Source: Anaerovoracaceae bacterium
Lineage (GTDB): Bacteria; Bacillota; Clostridia; Peptostreptococcales; Anaerovoracaceae
Assembly (NCBI GenBank): GCA_029983755.1
Contig: JASBYX010000013.1
Location: 1 to 36,131 of the forward strand
Direction of reading: 5' to 3'
Length of the DNA stretch: 36,131 nt
In this document: positions 22,624 to 31,902 of the stretch, piece after piece
Position numbering within the stretch: position 1 is the stretch's first letter
Layout: every line of letters starts with the position of its first letter
Notes under the pieces: generated by a model
Database searches by the model: none
Seen by the model: only the letters and a program-made list of their open reading frames with translations
What the model was told of the DNA's origin: nothing
Position numbers and translations under genes: made by a program

Positions 22624-24276
22624 ATGTCAGAGTTCAGAAGTTCAAATTTTATTCACGATATAATCGATGAAGATAACAAGACCGGGAAGTACGGTGGTGA
22701 GGTTGTTACCAGATTTCCTCCAGAACCTAACGGTTATTTGCATATAGGCCATGCCAAGTCAATTTGCTTGAATTTTTCCACGGCGGCCAAATATGGTGGG
22801 AAATGCAATCTCAGGTACGATGATACCAATCCTGAAAAAGAGGATATGGAGTATGTGAACTCCATAGAGGATGACGTGCACTGGCTAGGTTTTGAGTGGG
22901 ATAATAAGCTTTGGGCATCTGACTACTTTCCGAAGATGTACGAAGCTGCTGTGGATCTAATTAAAAAAGGAAAAGCCTTTGTGTGTGCCCTCAGTCCTGA
23001 GGAGATGAGGGAATACAGGGGCACCTTGACAGAGCCGGGCAAGAACAGCCCATACAGGGATAGACCTGTGGAGGAAAATCTGAGACTTTTCCAAGAGATG
23101 AAGGAAGGTAAGCATGAGGAAGGCTCCCTTGTGCTTAGGGCGAAGATAGATATGGGCTCCCCTAATATGAACATGAGAGACCCTATTTTGTACAGGATCG
23201 CCCATGTTGATCATCACAATACAGGGGATGAATGGTGCATCTACCCTATGTACGATTTTGCCCATCCTATTGAAGATGCAATCGAGGGAGTTACTCATTC
23301 CATATGTACCCTTGAGTTTGAGGATCACAGGCCGCTTTACGACTGGGTTTTGAATGAAGTTGGCTGGTGGGATCCACAGCCTCAGCAGATTGAGTTCGCC
23401 AGGCTGAATATAACCAATACCGTAATGAGCAAGAGACTTCTCAAGGGTCTTGTGGACGACGGTGTTGTTGAAGGATGGGATGACCCTAGGATGCCAACCA
23501 TCGCAGGCCTTAGAAGGAGAGGATATACACCTGAGGCAATTAGGGATTTTTGCGACAGAATAGGCGTAGCAAAGGCAAACAGCGAAGTTGAAATGGGACT
23601 TTTGGAGTTTTGTGTCAGGGAAGATCTCCAGCCAAAACTGGAATCCAGGAATGTGATTGAGAATCCTGTCAAGGTTGTAATTACCAATTATCCTGAAGGC
23701 AAGACTGAGGAATTCACCATTGAGAACAACGGTAAAGTTCCTGAGCTGGGAGAAAGGAAGATTACATTTAGCAGGGAAATCTGGATAGATGGAGAGGATT
23801 TCAAAGAGATTCCGCCTAAGAAGTATTTCAGACTATTCCCTGGAAACGAGGTCAGACTCAAAGGTGCATATTTCATCAAGTGCACGGATGTGATTAAAAA
23901 TGAGGATGGAAGTATCAAGGAAGTTCATGCTACTTACGATCCTGAAACCAGAAGTGGGAGCGGATTCACAGGAAGAAAGGTTAAGGGGGCCATACACTTT
24001 GTGGATGCATCCAATTGTATTCCTATTGAAGTTAGGAATTACGGTTACCTGATGGTACCGGATGAAGATGGTGAGAATCATATTAACCCGAACTCTGTAG
24101 AAACCCCTGTGGCATATGGAGAGCCTACACTTCTTGACGCAAAGAAGGGTGAAAGATTCCAGTTCTTCAGACATGGATACTATGTGGCAGATTCAAAACT
24201 ATATGAGGAAGGAAAGGATGGCCACAAGGTATTTAATAGAATCGTAGACTTAAAGAGTAGCTACAGACCTAAGTAG
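22624..24276 (+). CDS. glnS: Glutamine--tRNA ligase
   Basis: GlnRS charges tRNA-Gln directly. The 550-residue class I synthetase has the GlnRS/GluRS-type HIGH motif in FPPEPNGYLHIGHAKS (31-46), RYDDTNPEKED, the CIYPMYDFAHP segment, the VMSKR motif (MSKR at 268-271) and two C-terminal anticodon-binding beta-barrels. The PPEPNG form and the DTNPEKE motif distinguish GlnRS from GluRS. Many Firmicutes lack GlnRS and use GatCAB, so direct charging in this organism is a useful taxonomic point. Length is standard. It appears to lead a short series with the prepilin peptidase and truA. Confidence 0.97.
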   Translation: MSEFRSSNFIHDIIDEDNKTGKYGGEVVTRFPPEPNGYLHIGHAKSICLNFSTAAKYGGKCNLRYDDTNPEKEDMEYVNSIEDDVHWLGFEWDNKLWASDYFPKMYEAAVDLIKKGKAFVCALSPEEMREYRGTLTEPGKNSPYRDRPVEENLRLFQEMKEGKHEEGSLVLRAKIDMGSPNMNMRDPILYRIAHVDHHNTGDEWCIYPMYDFAHPIEDAIEGVTHSICTLEFEDHRPLYDWVLNEVGWWDPQPQQIEFARLNITNTVMSKRLLKGLVDDGVVEGWDDPRMPTIAGLRRRGYTPEAIRDFCDRIGVAKANSEVEMGLLEFCVREDLQPKLESRNVIENPVKVVITNYPEGKTEEFTIENNGKVPELGERKITFSREIWIDGEDFKEIPPKKYFRLFPGNEVRLKGAYFIKCTDVIKNEDGSIKEVHATYDPETRSGSGFTGRKVKGAIHFVDASNCIPIEVRNYGYLMVPDEDGENHINPNSVETPVAYGEPTLLDAKKGERFQFFRHGYYVADSKLYEEGKDGHKVFNRIVDLKSSYRPK

Positions 24277-24363
24277 GATGTAGATATAGACCTATGAAGG
24301 TTGTTGTGCTTTACAGGGATGTTGCTTCCTGTTAAGGATAGTATTAAGAGGCTAAATTTTTAC

Positions 24364-25074
24364 ATGGTTAATGAAATAATTTTTACCCTGGGTAAAAGTA
24401 TCGGTGCAGCACTGGTAGCGTTTTTGGCCGGCTTCAGTGCTGTAGCTGTATTTAACGGAATGCCCCCAAAGTGGCTGACAGATTATGATAAGGAGCCGGC
24501 CCCTGAAATCATGGACCGGAGCAGGCCACGGGTGAAGAGGTGCCCATGGGCTTATGTGCTTTCTGTTGCTTTGGCGCTAGTTTTTATCAAGATAATTATG
24601 ATAGACTACAGGTTTTTTGCCTGCGGAGGTCTTATGATGTGGACTCTGGCTGTCATGACCCTTGCCGATGCCAAGTACAAGATTATACCGGATCAGATGA
24701 TTATTGCCTGTGCTGTGTGCGGCATCGGCTTCATTCCCTTTGTGGACTCCTGGAAGGATCAGCTTTTGGGACTTTTGATAGGTGGGGGCTTCATGTTTGT
24801 GGTCGCCCTGATATCGAGGCTTGCCTGGAAGGAGGCTGCGGTTGGGGGCGGTGATATCAAGCTTTTCGCAGCCATTGGAATCGGCCTAGGGGTTCGGGGA
24901 GTCGCCGCTGTGATGGTGATGACGGTGATTTTTATGGCGATTCATGCCGTTTTCAAGCTCGGTGCGAAGAAAACCGGGATGGGGGATTCTATGGCCATGG
25001 TGCCGTATATTTTCGTCAGCACCGGACTATATTTGAGTTTCATTTGGGAGCTGCAGTTGACTCTGGAGATTTAG
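24364..25074 (+). CDS. A24 family prepilin peptidase
   Basis: This is an integral-membrane aspartic protease of the type IV prepilin peptidase family. The two catalytic aspartates are visible, in LADAKYKIIPD and in the GGGDIKLF motif (the GxGD signature). Several hydrophobic helices follow, and there is no N-terminal methyltransferase domain, so it may only cleave. The start is uncertain: the frame opens at TTG 24301, and the ATG at 24364 with AAGAGG about 11 bases upstream is preferred because it leads straight into the first helix. The stop is one base before the truA ATG. No pilin or secretion ATPase gene is in the window, so its substrates are encoded elsewhere. Confidence 0.88.
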   Translation: MVNEIIFTLGKSIGAALVAFLAGFSAVAVFNGMPPKWLTDYDKEPAPEIMDRSRPRVKRCPWAYVLSVALALVFIKIIMIDYRFFACGGLMMWTLAVMTLADAKYKIIPDQMIIACAVCGIGFIPFVDSWKDQLLGLLIGGGFMFVVALISRLAWKEAAVGGGDIKLFAAIGIGLGVRGVAAVMVMTVIFMAIHAVFKLGAKKTGMGDSMAMVPYIFVSTGLYLSFIWELQLTLEI

Positions 25075-25075
25075 T

Positions 25076-25933
25076 ATGCAACAAAACATTTTGATGTCAA
25101 TAGAATACGATGGAACAGGCTTCTACGGTTGGCAGAGGCAGCCAAATCTCAGAACAGTTCAAGGTACTTTGGAAAAAGTTATCAGTTCTGTACTGGGTAG
25201 GGAGATATCATTAAGGGGAGTCAGCAGAACGGATGCGGGGGTTCATGCCCATGGTCAGATGGCTCAGTTCAGAACAGAACTTCGAATCCCCACCGATAGG
25301 CTTAAGAAGGTTATAAACAATGCTCTTGCAAAGGATCTTGGAAAGACCGGGATAATCCCAGACATCAATATCAAGGATCTGAAAGAAGTAGATTTGGATT
25401 TTGATGTGAGAAAGGAAGTAGTAGGCAAGCGGTACAGCTATTTTGTTGAGACAGGTGGGAAACGAGAGATAACCCTTAGAAACGCAAGGTATTTTGTTGA
25501 CGAAGTTTTGGACCTGAACAAGATGAAGATGGCCGCAGAGATGTTGGAAGGAAAACACGATTTTTCTGCATTTAAATCCGCTGGAGGAGATCCTAATCAG
25601 GATCCCAACAAGACAATCTATGGCATAAGGATATCCGCTTCGGAGAATAAAGGCATCATGGGACAAGCAGGGTTAACGGAGACGGAAAGGGGTTGTCAGA
25701 GGCTTAGATTAGATTTCTATGGGGACAGTTTCATGTATAATCAGGCGAGAATAATGGTGGGAACTCTTGTGGACGTTGGAAGAGGGAAGATTTCCCCAGG
25801 CAGTATCTCCGAAATTTTAGAGGGAAGGGATAGGCAGAGGGCTGGGCATACAGCGCCTCCCCAAGGACTTTTTCTTGAGAGGATATATTTAAATGATGAA
25901 TGGGAGGAAATAAGGAGGACCTATGGGAGCTAA
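25076..25933 (+). CDS. truA: tRNA pseudouridine(38-40) synthase TruA
   Basis: TruA makes pseudouridine at positions 38-40 of the tRNA anticodon arm. The 285-residue product starts with IEYDGTGFYGWQRQPNLRTVQGTLE and has the catalytic Asp in SRTDAGVHA (about residue 53), then RYSYFVE and FYGDSFMYNQARIMVGTLVDVGRG. A stretch near residues 190-210 (SENKGIMGQAGLTETERG) looks like a small insertion relative to the usual length of 245-265. It starts one base after the prepilin peptidase stop and overlaps the next gene by 11 bp. Confidence 0.96.
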   Translation: MQQNILMSIEYDGTGFYGWQRQPNLRTVQGTLEKVISSVLGREISLRGVSRTDAGVHAHGQMAQFRTELRIPTDRLKKVINNALAKDLGKTGIIPDINIKDLKEVDLDFDVRKEVVGKRYSYFVETGGKREITLRNARYFVDEVLDLNKMKMAAEMLEGKHDFSAFKSAGGDPNQDPNKTIYGIRISASENKGIMGQAGLTETERGCQRLRLDFYGDSFMYNQARIMVGTLVDVGRGKISPGSISEILEGRDRQRAGHTAPPQGLFLERIYLNDEWEEIRRTYGS

Positions 25934-26402
25934 GAGAAACTATGAAGATAAGAGGCCATCCTGGGATGAATATTTTATGGGGATGGCTAAGCTAACAGCC
26001 CAGAGATCCACATGTCTTAGAAGGCAGGTGGGGGCTGTAATTGTAAAGGATAGACATATTATTGCGACAGGTTATAACGGGGCTCCAAGAGGTCTTGCAC
26101 ACTGTGGGCAGCTAGGGGGTTGTCTCAGGGAGCAACTGAAAGTGCCGTCAGGGCAAAGGCATGAGCTGTGCAGGGCACTTCATGCGGAACAGAATGCGAT
26201 AATTCAGGCAGCGACTTTGGGGCAAAGCATTGAGGGCGCATCCATATACATCACTCATCAGCCATGTTCCATTTGTTCAAAAATGATAATAAATGCCGGG
26301 ATTTCAAGGATCGTGGTCGATCAGGGTTACCCGGATGAGCTTGCAACCAATCTCCTTGAAGAGGCCGGCATTAAGGTTGTGGAGCTGAAAAGTGAAGAGT
26401 AA
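25923..26402 (+). CDS. comEB: dCMP deaminase / ComEB-like cytidine deaminase
   Basis: This zinc-dependent deaminase probably converts dCMP to dUMP in thymidylate supply. The 159-residue product shows RRQVGAVIVKDRHIIATGYNGAPRG, the zinc and proton-shuttle motif HAEQNAI and PCSICSKMI. These match the dCMP deaminase branch (with the ALHAE form), which includes ComEB of Bacillus. AGGAGG lies 5 bases before the ATG, inside truA. The next gene starts inside its 3' end (GTG 26392), giving a chain of translational coupling from glnS-side genes to the MATE transporter. Confidence 0.94.
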   Translation: MGAKRNYEDKRPSWDEYFMGMAKLTAQRSTCLRRQVGAVIVKDRHIIATGYNGAPRGLAHCGQLGGCLREQLKVPSGQRHELCRALHAEQNAIIQAATLGQSIEGASIYITHQPCSICSKMIINAGISRIVVDQGYPDELATNLLEEAGIKVVELKSEE

Positions 26403-27759
26403 CAATATAGGAATCCCGGAGGGGTTTTACAAGAAATTATTTAAGATTGCAGCACCTATAGCCTTTCAAGGTGTGATTTCTTCCTCCTTAGGTTTAGTGG
26501 ACAGCATAATGGTCGGGAGCCTTGGAGAAGGAGCCTTGGCATCGGTAGGGATAGCCATGCAGGTTTTCTTTGTCCAGTATCTTTTCGTGTTTGGATTCAT
26601 AAGCGGTTGCGGAACCTTCGTAGCACAGTTTTATGGTGCAGGAGACAGGCAAGGTGTGCACAAAACTCTTGGATTTGCTATATCTGTAGCGCTTGGCATC
26701 AGTCTGGTCTTTTTTGTAGGAGCCTTATTTTTCCCGGAGTTTATAATCGGATTATATACGGATGAAACCTCAGTTGTTCCCCTTGCCAAGGTATATATGC
26801 AGACAGGGTCATGGACGCTGATTTTTCTGGGATTTAGCATTCCTATCGAAGCTGCCCTAAGGGGGACCCAGCAGACAACTCTCCCACTCTATGTGTCTGC
26901 TTTCGTGTTCTCTTTAAATACCTTCTTAAACTATGTTCTCATCTACGGCAATTTCGGGATGCCTATGTTAGGAGTAAAAGGGGCAGCGATCGCCACTGTA
27001 ATTGCAAGATTCCTTGAAATGACGATAATGCTTTTGATTATCAGAAAAGGAAACTATCTTTCCGGCAGGATTTCCGAATACTTTGACTGGAGTAAGGAAT
27101 TCCTTTTAAGAGTCATAAATAATGCCAAAAGCACCACTGCAAATGAGCTCCTTTGGTCTTTAGGTCAGACAGTTTTCGTAGCAGCCTATGCAAGGCTTGG
27201 GGTTACCGCCTATGCAGCATTTCAGGCAGCGAATAATATAAATGGGATATTCATATTCGCAGGTTATAGTATAGGAGATGCAGCCTTGATTCTCGTAGGT
27301 GAATATCTGGGGAGACGAGAAAATGCTCAAGCAGAAGTTGTAGCCAGGAAGATGATACAAATCGGCACATTGATGGGAGTAGTCTGCGGAGTGGCACTCT
27401 TTTTTGTTGGTAGAGAAATGCTATCATTCTTTGACCTGTCTGAAATGGGAGACATGTATTCAGAAAAGCTCCTTATCGTTATGGGAATTATCATGGTGAT
27501 CAAGGTGTACGATACAATACTGGTTATAGGAGTATTGAGAGCCGGAGGGGACACGAAATTTGCAATGTTGGCAGAAGTGGGAGCAGTTTGGATAGTGGGA
27601 GTTCCACTAGCATTCATAGGGGCTTTGTGGATAGGTCTGCCAATCCACTTGGTTTACGCCCTACTGGGGAGCTACAATCTCGTGGAAGCCCTTATATTGA
27701 CTTTGAGGCTAAGGTCCCAAAAATGGAACAAGACCATGATCACAGGTCTTGAATCCTAG
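26392..27759 (+). CDS. MATE family efflux transporter
   Basis: This is a 455-residue multidrug/toxin extrusion antiporter with about 12 membrane helices. Conserved MATE features are the early LVDSIMVGSLGEGALASVGIA, the central GTQQTTLPLYVS, and the repeat-half VTAYAAFQAANNINGIFIFAGYSIGDAALILVGEYLG. The GTG start at 26392 has GGAG 8 bases upstream and overlaps the deaminase gene by 11 bp. It faces the minus-strand PhzF gene across an 18-bp gap. The substrate (cationic drug, flavin or other) cannot be judged from the sequence. Confidence 0.94.
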   Translation: MKSNNIGIPEGFYKKLFKIAAPIAFQGVISSSLGLVDSIMVGSLGEGALASVGIAMQVFFVQYLFVFGFISGCGTFVAQFYGAGDRQGVHKTLGFAISVALGISLVFFVGALFFPEFIIGLYTDETSVVPLAKVYMQTGSWTLIFLGFSIPIEAALRGTQQTTLPLYVSAFVFSLNTFLNYVLIYGNFGMPMLGVKGAAIATVIARFLEMTIMLLIIRKGNYLSGRISEYFDWSKEFLLRVINNAKSTTANELLWSLGQTVFVAAYARLGVTAYAAFQAANNINGIFIFAGYSIGDAALILVGEYLGRRENAQAEVVARKMIQIGTLMGVVCGVALFFVGREMLSFFDLSEMGDMYSEKLLIVMGIIMVIKVYDTILVIGVLRAGGDTKFAMLAEVGAVWIVGVPLAFIGALWIGLPIHLVYALLGSYNLVEALILTLRLRSQKWNKTMITGLES

Positions 27760-27777
27760 GCGGTATGTTTTTTGATT

Positions 27778-28695
27778 TTAAAGATGAACTTTTCCCTCGG
27801 CGAGTATGGCAGCAGAACCACCTACTCTTACCGTAACCTCTCCATTTTTTTCCGGCTCGGGGGAAAGGTAAGCGTCAATTGACGATGGGCGATTCATCGA
27901 TTCTCCCTGGACAGCTTTCAGGTTCCCTGCTGAATCCAGAAATTTGTTCAGATAAAAGTAATATGCAAGAGCCCCATTTGAGGTACCTGTTGCGGCTTCT
28001 TCGTCTATTCCATAGAGCGGAGCAAAATTACGACAAAATACTTTTCTTTCGGAGGTGTTCCCTTCCAAAAGGTTTGTGGTGAAGGCGTGCACTCCTACGA
28101 CATTCCACTTCTTAGAAAATAATGAAAGCTCTTTCATGTTTGGAGAAAGAGAGTTTAGTTCGTCTCTTGTAGGAAGTGGGAGCATGATGTCCGGAAGCCC
28201 TGTGGATATGAGCATGGGCTTCAAACCTCCTAGAGAAGATGGAACAGGAACAGAAGCACCCATGATGGAGTAAAGCTTTCGAATGGCTTCCTCATCATCT
28301 ATTGTTGCGATGTTTTCAGGAGTTGCCATTCCCATAATTATCCTGTTTTCGTCGATTTGAATATCAATGGTTCCGGCCTTTGTTTTTAACTTATATATCC
28401 CCTCACCTATCAATCCAGTGTGGGAAAGCACATACATTCCCCCAATTGTTGCGTGCCCACAGAGTTCAACCTCGTCTGTGGGGGTAAAGTATCTTGCATG
28501 GAAATCCCACGTATTTCCGGGAGCTCCGGGTTTAATGAAAACAGTTTCTGAATACCTGAGTTCAGAAGCCAGCTTTATCATTTTTTCTTCTTCAGGGAAG
28601 TCATCTCCCTGTTCCAAAACCACAACCCCGGCGGCGTTTCCCCCGAAAACCTCCTGAGTAAAGGCATCTACTATGTAAAATTTGTATTCTCCCAT
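27778..28695 (-). CDS. PhzF family isomerase/epimerase
   Basis: This 305-residue protein has the diaminopimelate-epimerase-like fold. Family signatures are YIVDAFTQEVFGGNAAGVV, the catalytic Glu50 in LRYSETVF, the CGHATIGG motif and the late GIDEEAATGTSNGALAYY. PhzF of phenazine synthesis is the archetype, but most members are generic; no phenazine gene is here, so the substrate is unknown. GAGGAGA lies 7 bases before the ATG. A TGC-TATAAT element at 28786-28778 on the minus strand could be its promoter. Confidence 0.93.
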   Translation of the reverse strand: MGEYKFYIVDAFTQEVFGGNAAGVVVLEQGDDFPEEEKMIKLASELRYSETVFIKPGAPGNTWDFHARYFTPTDEVELCGHATIGGMYVLSHTGLIGEGIYKLKTKAGTIDIQIDENRIIMGMATPENIATIDDEEAIRKLYSIMGASVPVPSSLGGLKPMLISTGLPDIMLPLPTRDELNSLSPNMKELSLFSKKWNVVGVHAFTTNLLEGNTSERKVFCRNFAPLYGIDEEAATGTSNGALAYYFYLNKFLDSAGNLKAVQGESMNRPSSIDAYLSPEPEKNGEVTVRVGGSAAILAEGKVHL

Positions 28696-28777
28696 AATGA
28701 ATCTCCTCTCTCATGAAAATCCTGCATTAGATAAATTCGCAAAGTAATTCTAACATTAATAATGAAATATAACAAGT

Positions 28778-28786
28778 ATTATAGCA
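28778..28786 (-). promoter_or_regulatory. Extended -10 for the PhzF-family gene
   Basis: TG-C-TATAAT on the minus strand, about 83 bp before the start codon, has no clear -35. In the same 224-bp divergent gap a plus-strand TATAAT (28805-28810) may serve mtnA. Confidence 0.45.
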
Positions 28787-28919
28787 TTTTTATAAATTAT
28801 GGGGTATAATAGATTTGAACATTCATATAGGTAAAGCATTGAAACTCTAGAAGCGACAACTTATGTCAGAAGCTAATATTTATTGGCGAATCGTAATGGA
28901 AGGAGACACGAGAGATACC

Positions 28920-30059
28920 ATGAAGATTACACCATTTGAGTATGAAGATGGAAGCTTAAAGGTTCTGGATCAAAGGAAGCTTCCCGGAAAAGAAGTTTAT
29001 CTTGAAATCGAGACAGCTGAAGATATGTACGACGCTATCAGAACTCTCGCAGTCCGTGGAGCACCGGCAATCGGCGTCGCTGCGGCATACGGATATTTTG
29101 TTGCTCTGAAGAAGTGGTATAACGAGGAGATGTCGTATGCATTTACAGAGATCAGCACCAACTGCACACCTGAGGACTTTATGGCGGAAGCGGAGAGGCT
29201 TAAGGACTACCTAGGTTCAGCAAGACCCACAGCAGTGAATCTGAAATGGGCCTTGGAAAGGATGTATGGGAAAATTAAGACTGCCGCTGAGGAATTGATT
29301 GAGCTTTCTGAAGACGGAGAGCTTTCTTCCAAAGGGGTGGATGAACTCCTTAAAATTGCTGAGAAAGAGGCGATTTCCATACATGTGGAGGATGTTGAAG
29401 CTTGCAGGCAGATGGGAGAACACGGACTTGGCCTTTTGGAAAAGGGTATGGGAATTCTGACTCACTGCAATGCGGGAACCATTGCTACTTCAAGGTATGG
29501 GACTTGCCTTGCACCAATATATCTTGGGGAGGAAAGGGGATATGGATTTCATGTTTACGCTGACGAAACCAGACCACTTCTCCAAGGTGCTCGTCTAACT
29601 TCTTGGGAGCTTAACAAAGCGGGTGTGGATGTTACCCTAATCTGTGACAACATGGCGGCTTCTTTAATGAAGGCAGGGAAGGTGGATGCTGTGGTAGTGG
29701 GGTGTGACCGAATGGCGGCCAACGGAGACGGAGCCAACAAAATAGGGACACTTGGTCTTGCTGTTTTGGCGAAGCACTACGGTATTCCATTTTACATGTT
29801 TGTGCCAACTTCAACTATAGACCTTGCCACTGAGACTGGAAATGATATAATAATAGAAGAGCGTGACGGACAGGAGATTTATCACATGTGGTTTAAAGAG
29901 TCTATGGCTCCTGAAGGTATCAAGACTTTTAACCCTTCGTTTGATGTGACGGATGCAGATCTTATCACAGCGGTTATTACGGAGGAAGGCGTCATATATC
30001 CGCCTTTTAATGAGGGACTTTCTGAGGCCGTGAGAAAAGCGGGAGAAAAGAGAAAGTAA
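28920..30059 (+). CDS. mtnA: S-methyl-5-thioribose-1-phosphate isomerase
   Basis: MtnA converts methylthioribose-1-phosphate to methylthioribulose-1-phosphate in methionine salvage. Motifs include LDQRKLP, RGAPAIGVAAAYG, the catalytic Cys in LTHCNAGTIATSRYGT, and the catalytic Asp in VVGCDRMAANGDGANKIGT (the canonical form is VGADRI). The frame is open from an ATG at 28863, but the family normally begins with the MKxxxxEDGxLKVLDQ pattern that starts at 28920; neither start has a strong ribosome binding site. No other salvage gene (mtnK, mtnB and so on) is adjacent. The gene stands alone downstream of the divergent PhzF gene. Confidence 0.93.
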   Translation: MKITPFEYEDGSLKVLDQRKLPGKEVYLEIETAEDMYDAIRTLAVRGAPAIGVAAAYGYFVALKKWYNEEMSYAFTEISTNCTPEDFMAEAERLKDYLGSARPTAVNLKWALERMYGKIKTAAEELIELSEDGELSSKGVDELLKIAEKEAISIHVEDVEACRQMGEHGLGLLEKGMGILTHCNAGTIATSRYGTCLAPIYLGEERGYGFHVYADETRPLLQGARLTSWELNKAGVDVTLICDNMAASLMKAGKVDAVVVGCDRMAANGDGANKIGTLGLAVLAKHYGIPFYMFVPTSTIDLATETGNDIIIEERDGQEIYHMWFKESMAPEGIKTFNPSFDVTDADLITAVITEEGVIYPPFNEGLSEAVRKAGEKRK

Positions 30060-30143
30060 TCTCCAATTAGGTGTAACGCTCTGTTTAGATGACTTGATAG
30101 AAAAGAGGCTGAAAATCTGGAGCAGAATAAGAATTCAATAGAT

Positions 30144-31106
30144 ATGGCTAGTGGCCATGTCAAGTCAAATGATAAGCCAAAGGGCTTTTTCGAAAAGTAT
30201 GTGAAGGTTATCGTAGTATTTGCTGTGATAGCCGGATCTGCTTCGGGTATATTCGGATCGGTGATTGAAGCGCCTTCGATGGCAATAGGCTTTTGGAGGC
30301 TCACCTTCGGTCTACCGGTTTTTGCTGTGCCATTTTTTAGAAGAGGAAAAGGGATTCGAGAAGTGAAAAATGTTTCCGGGAAAAGCCTGATATACACAGC
30401 TTTCGCGGGAGCTTTTCTGTTTCTTCATTTCTTTAGCTGGTTCAGTGCCGTTAAGCTTACAAATATAGCCTCAGCATCTGTCCTTGCTGCGCTACATCCC
30501 CTAGTGGTTCTGTTCATTACTATTTTTGTGTTTAAACGTCATGTGGGTAGGCGTCCGATAATGGGAATTCTTTGTGCCCTTGCAGGAGCAACCATGATAG
30601 CGGGATTTGACTATAAGGAGCTGGCATCGGGAAGTTTTAAGGGGGATGTCCTATCCCTAGGTGCTGCAATTTTCATGGGACTGTACTTTGCAATGGGGCA
30701 TGAGGCGAGAAAGGCCATATCCGGGAATACCTATGTATTTCTATGCTTTTTCTGTTGCTGGATATGCTTTGGAGCGGGGATGCTAGTTACGGGTACGTCT
30801 TTTTTAGCTTATCCTACTATGGACTGGATATATATTCTTGGGCTCACCTTGGTTTGCCAGATTGGAGCACATGCAGTATTCAATCTTTGCATGGGTCATG
30901 TGTCCTCACTTTATGTATCTGCATGGGAATCCGGAGAGGCAGTTTCTGCGACGATTCTCGCATTTATTTTCTTAGGGCAGGTGCCTAAAGAGTGGCAGCT
31001 CATTGGAATGGTCATAGTTGTCATCGGACTTGTATACTATAACTATTACAGCAGTTTGGAATCCAATAGGACGGAAGAGGTTATGGAAAATGAGCTACAA
31101 AGTTAA
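30144..31106 (+). CDS. EamA/DMT family transporter
   Basis: This is a 320-residue drug/metabolite transporter-type membrane protein with about ten hydrophobic helices in two EamA repeats. The first repeat ends in ASVLAALHPLVVLFITIFVFKRHVGRRPIMGILCALAGATMIAG; the second ends in SAWESGEAVSATILAFIFLGQVPKEWQLIGMVIVVIGLVYYNY. The exported compound is unknown. No strong ribosome binding site is seen before the ATG at 30144. The 3' end overlaps the scpA start by 17 bp. The 84-bp gap upstream shows no terminator, so readthrough from mtnA is possible. Confidence 0.92.
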   Translation: MASGHVKSNDKPKGFFEKYVKVIVVFAVIAGSASGIFGSVIEAPSMAIGFWRLTFGLPVFAVPFFRRGKGIREVKNVSGKSLIYTAFAGAFLFLHFFSWFSAVKLTNIASASVLAALHPLVVLFITIFVFKRHVGRRPIMGILCALAGATMIAGFDYKELASGSFKGDVLSLGAAIFMGLYFAMGHEARKAISGNTYVFLCFFCCWICFGAGMLVTGTSFLAYPTMDWIYILGLTLVCQIGAHAVFNLCMGHVSSLYVSAWESGEAVSATILAFIFLGQVPKEWQLIGMVIVVIGLVYYNYYSSLESNRTEEVMENELQS

Positions 31107-31902
31107 GATTTCTTCCTTCGAAGGCCCATTTGATCTTCTTGTTTATCTCATCGAAAATTCCCAGATGAGTATATACGATATTCAGATTGCCCAGATAACA
31201 GCTCAGTACACGGAATACATGGAGGATATAAGCTCCATAGATGTGGAAAGGGCTACTGAGTTCATGGTTCTGGCAGCAAGCCTCCTTGAGATAAAGAGCA
31301 AAATGATTCTGCCTACAGATGAAGGGGAAGTTGAGGGTGTTGTTGAAGAAGACCCCCGAAGCAATCTCGTGGAGAGGTTGATCGAGTACAAAGCATTTAA
31401 ACTTCGAGCTGAGAGCCTGAAAAACAGATGGGACTTTCAACAAGACATAATGGAAAAGCCCCAGGAAGATATATCTGAATATACCCAACACCCTGACGAA
31501 TATCTCAGTTTAAGCGTAGAGGATTTCGCAAACGCCTTTACCGCTTTTCTGGAAAAGAAGCAAAGAATTGATCAGGTTAGGAAGCACTACACTAGAATTG
31601 AGCGTGATAGAGCATCAATGGAATCCAGGATGCAGTACATCTACGACAGGCTGAAGAACGAAAACCTTTCTAAAACAGGGAAAAGGAAACTATTGCTGAC
31701 TGAGCTTGTACCGGGCGGCATGGACAACTATAATCTGGTGGTAACATTTACAGCCGCCCTTCAGATGATAAATCGAAAAACTCTGAAAGCTGAGCAGAAA
31801 TCCCTATATGGGGAAATCACCTTGGAACTGATTCCTGATTCCGAAAGGAAAGACGGAGAAGGAGGGAAAGAAATAATTAAGGAGGACTCCAAACTTGAAT
31901 AA
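31090..31902 (+). CDS. scpA: Segregation and condensation protein A (kleisin)
   Basis: ScpA is the kleisin bridging SMC heads with ScpB in chromosome condensation. The 270-residue product starts YKVKISSFEGPFDLLVYLIENSQMSIYDI, the defining ScpA N terminus. It continues with EFMVLAASLLEIKSKMILP, and a winged-helix C terminus follows. The ATG at 31090 is chosen because it gives the conserved start and has AGAGG 9 bases upstream; the frame extends further 5' to 31018 only by chance. It overlaps the end of the EamA gene and the start of scpB (8 bp). Confidence 0.95.
   Translation: MSYKVKISSFEGPFDLLVYLIENSQMSIYDIQIAQITAQYTEYMEDISSIDVERATEFMVLAASLLEIKSKMILPTDEGEVEGVVEEDPRSNLVERLIEYKAFKLRAESLKNRWDFQQDIMEKPQEDISEYTQHPDEYLSLSVEDFANAFTAFLEKKQRIDQVRKHYTRIERDRASMESRMQYIYDRLKNENLSKTGKRKLLLTELVPGGMDNYNLVVTFTAALQMINRKTLKAEQKSLYGEITLELIPDSERKDGEGGKEIIKEDSKLE

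Noticed and set aside
25211..25666. Long minus-strand frame of 151 codons inside truA
   Set aside because: truA is unambiguous on the other strand, and the shadow frame has no recognisable motif or start signal.
28696..28862. SAM riboswitch upstream of mtnA
   Set aside because: The gap is AT-rich without the conserved SAM aptamer helices or a terminator stem.
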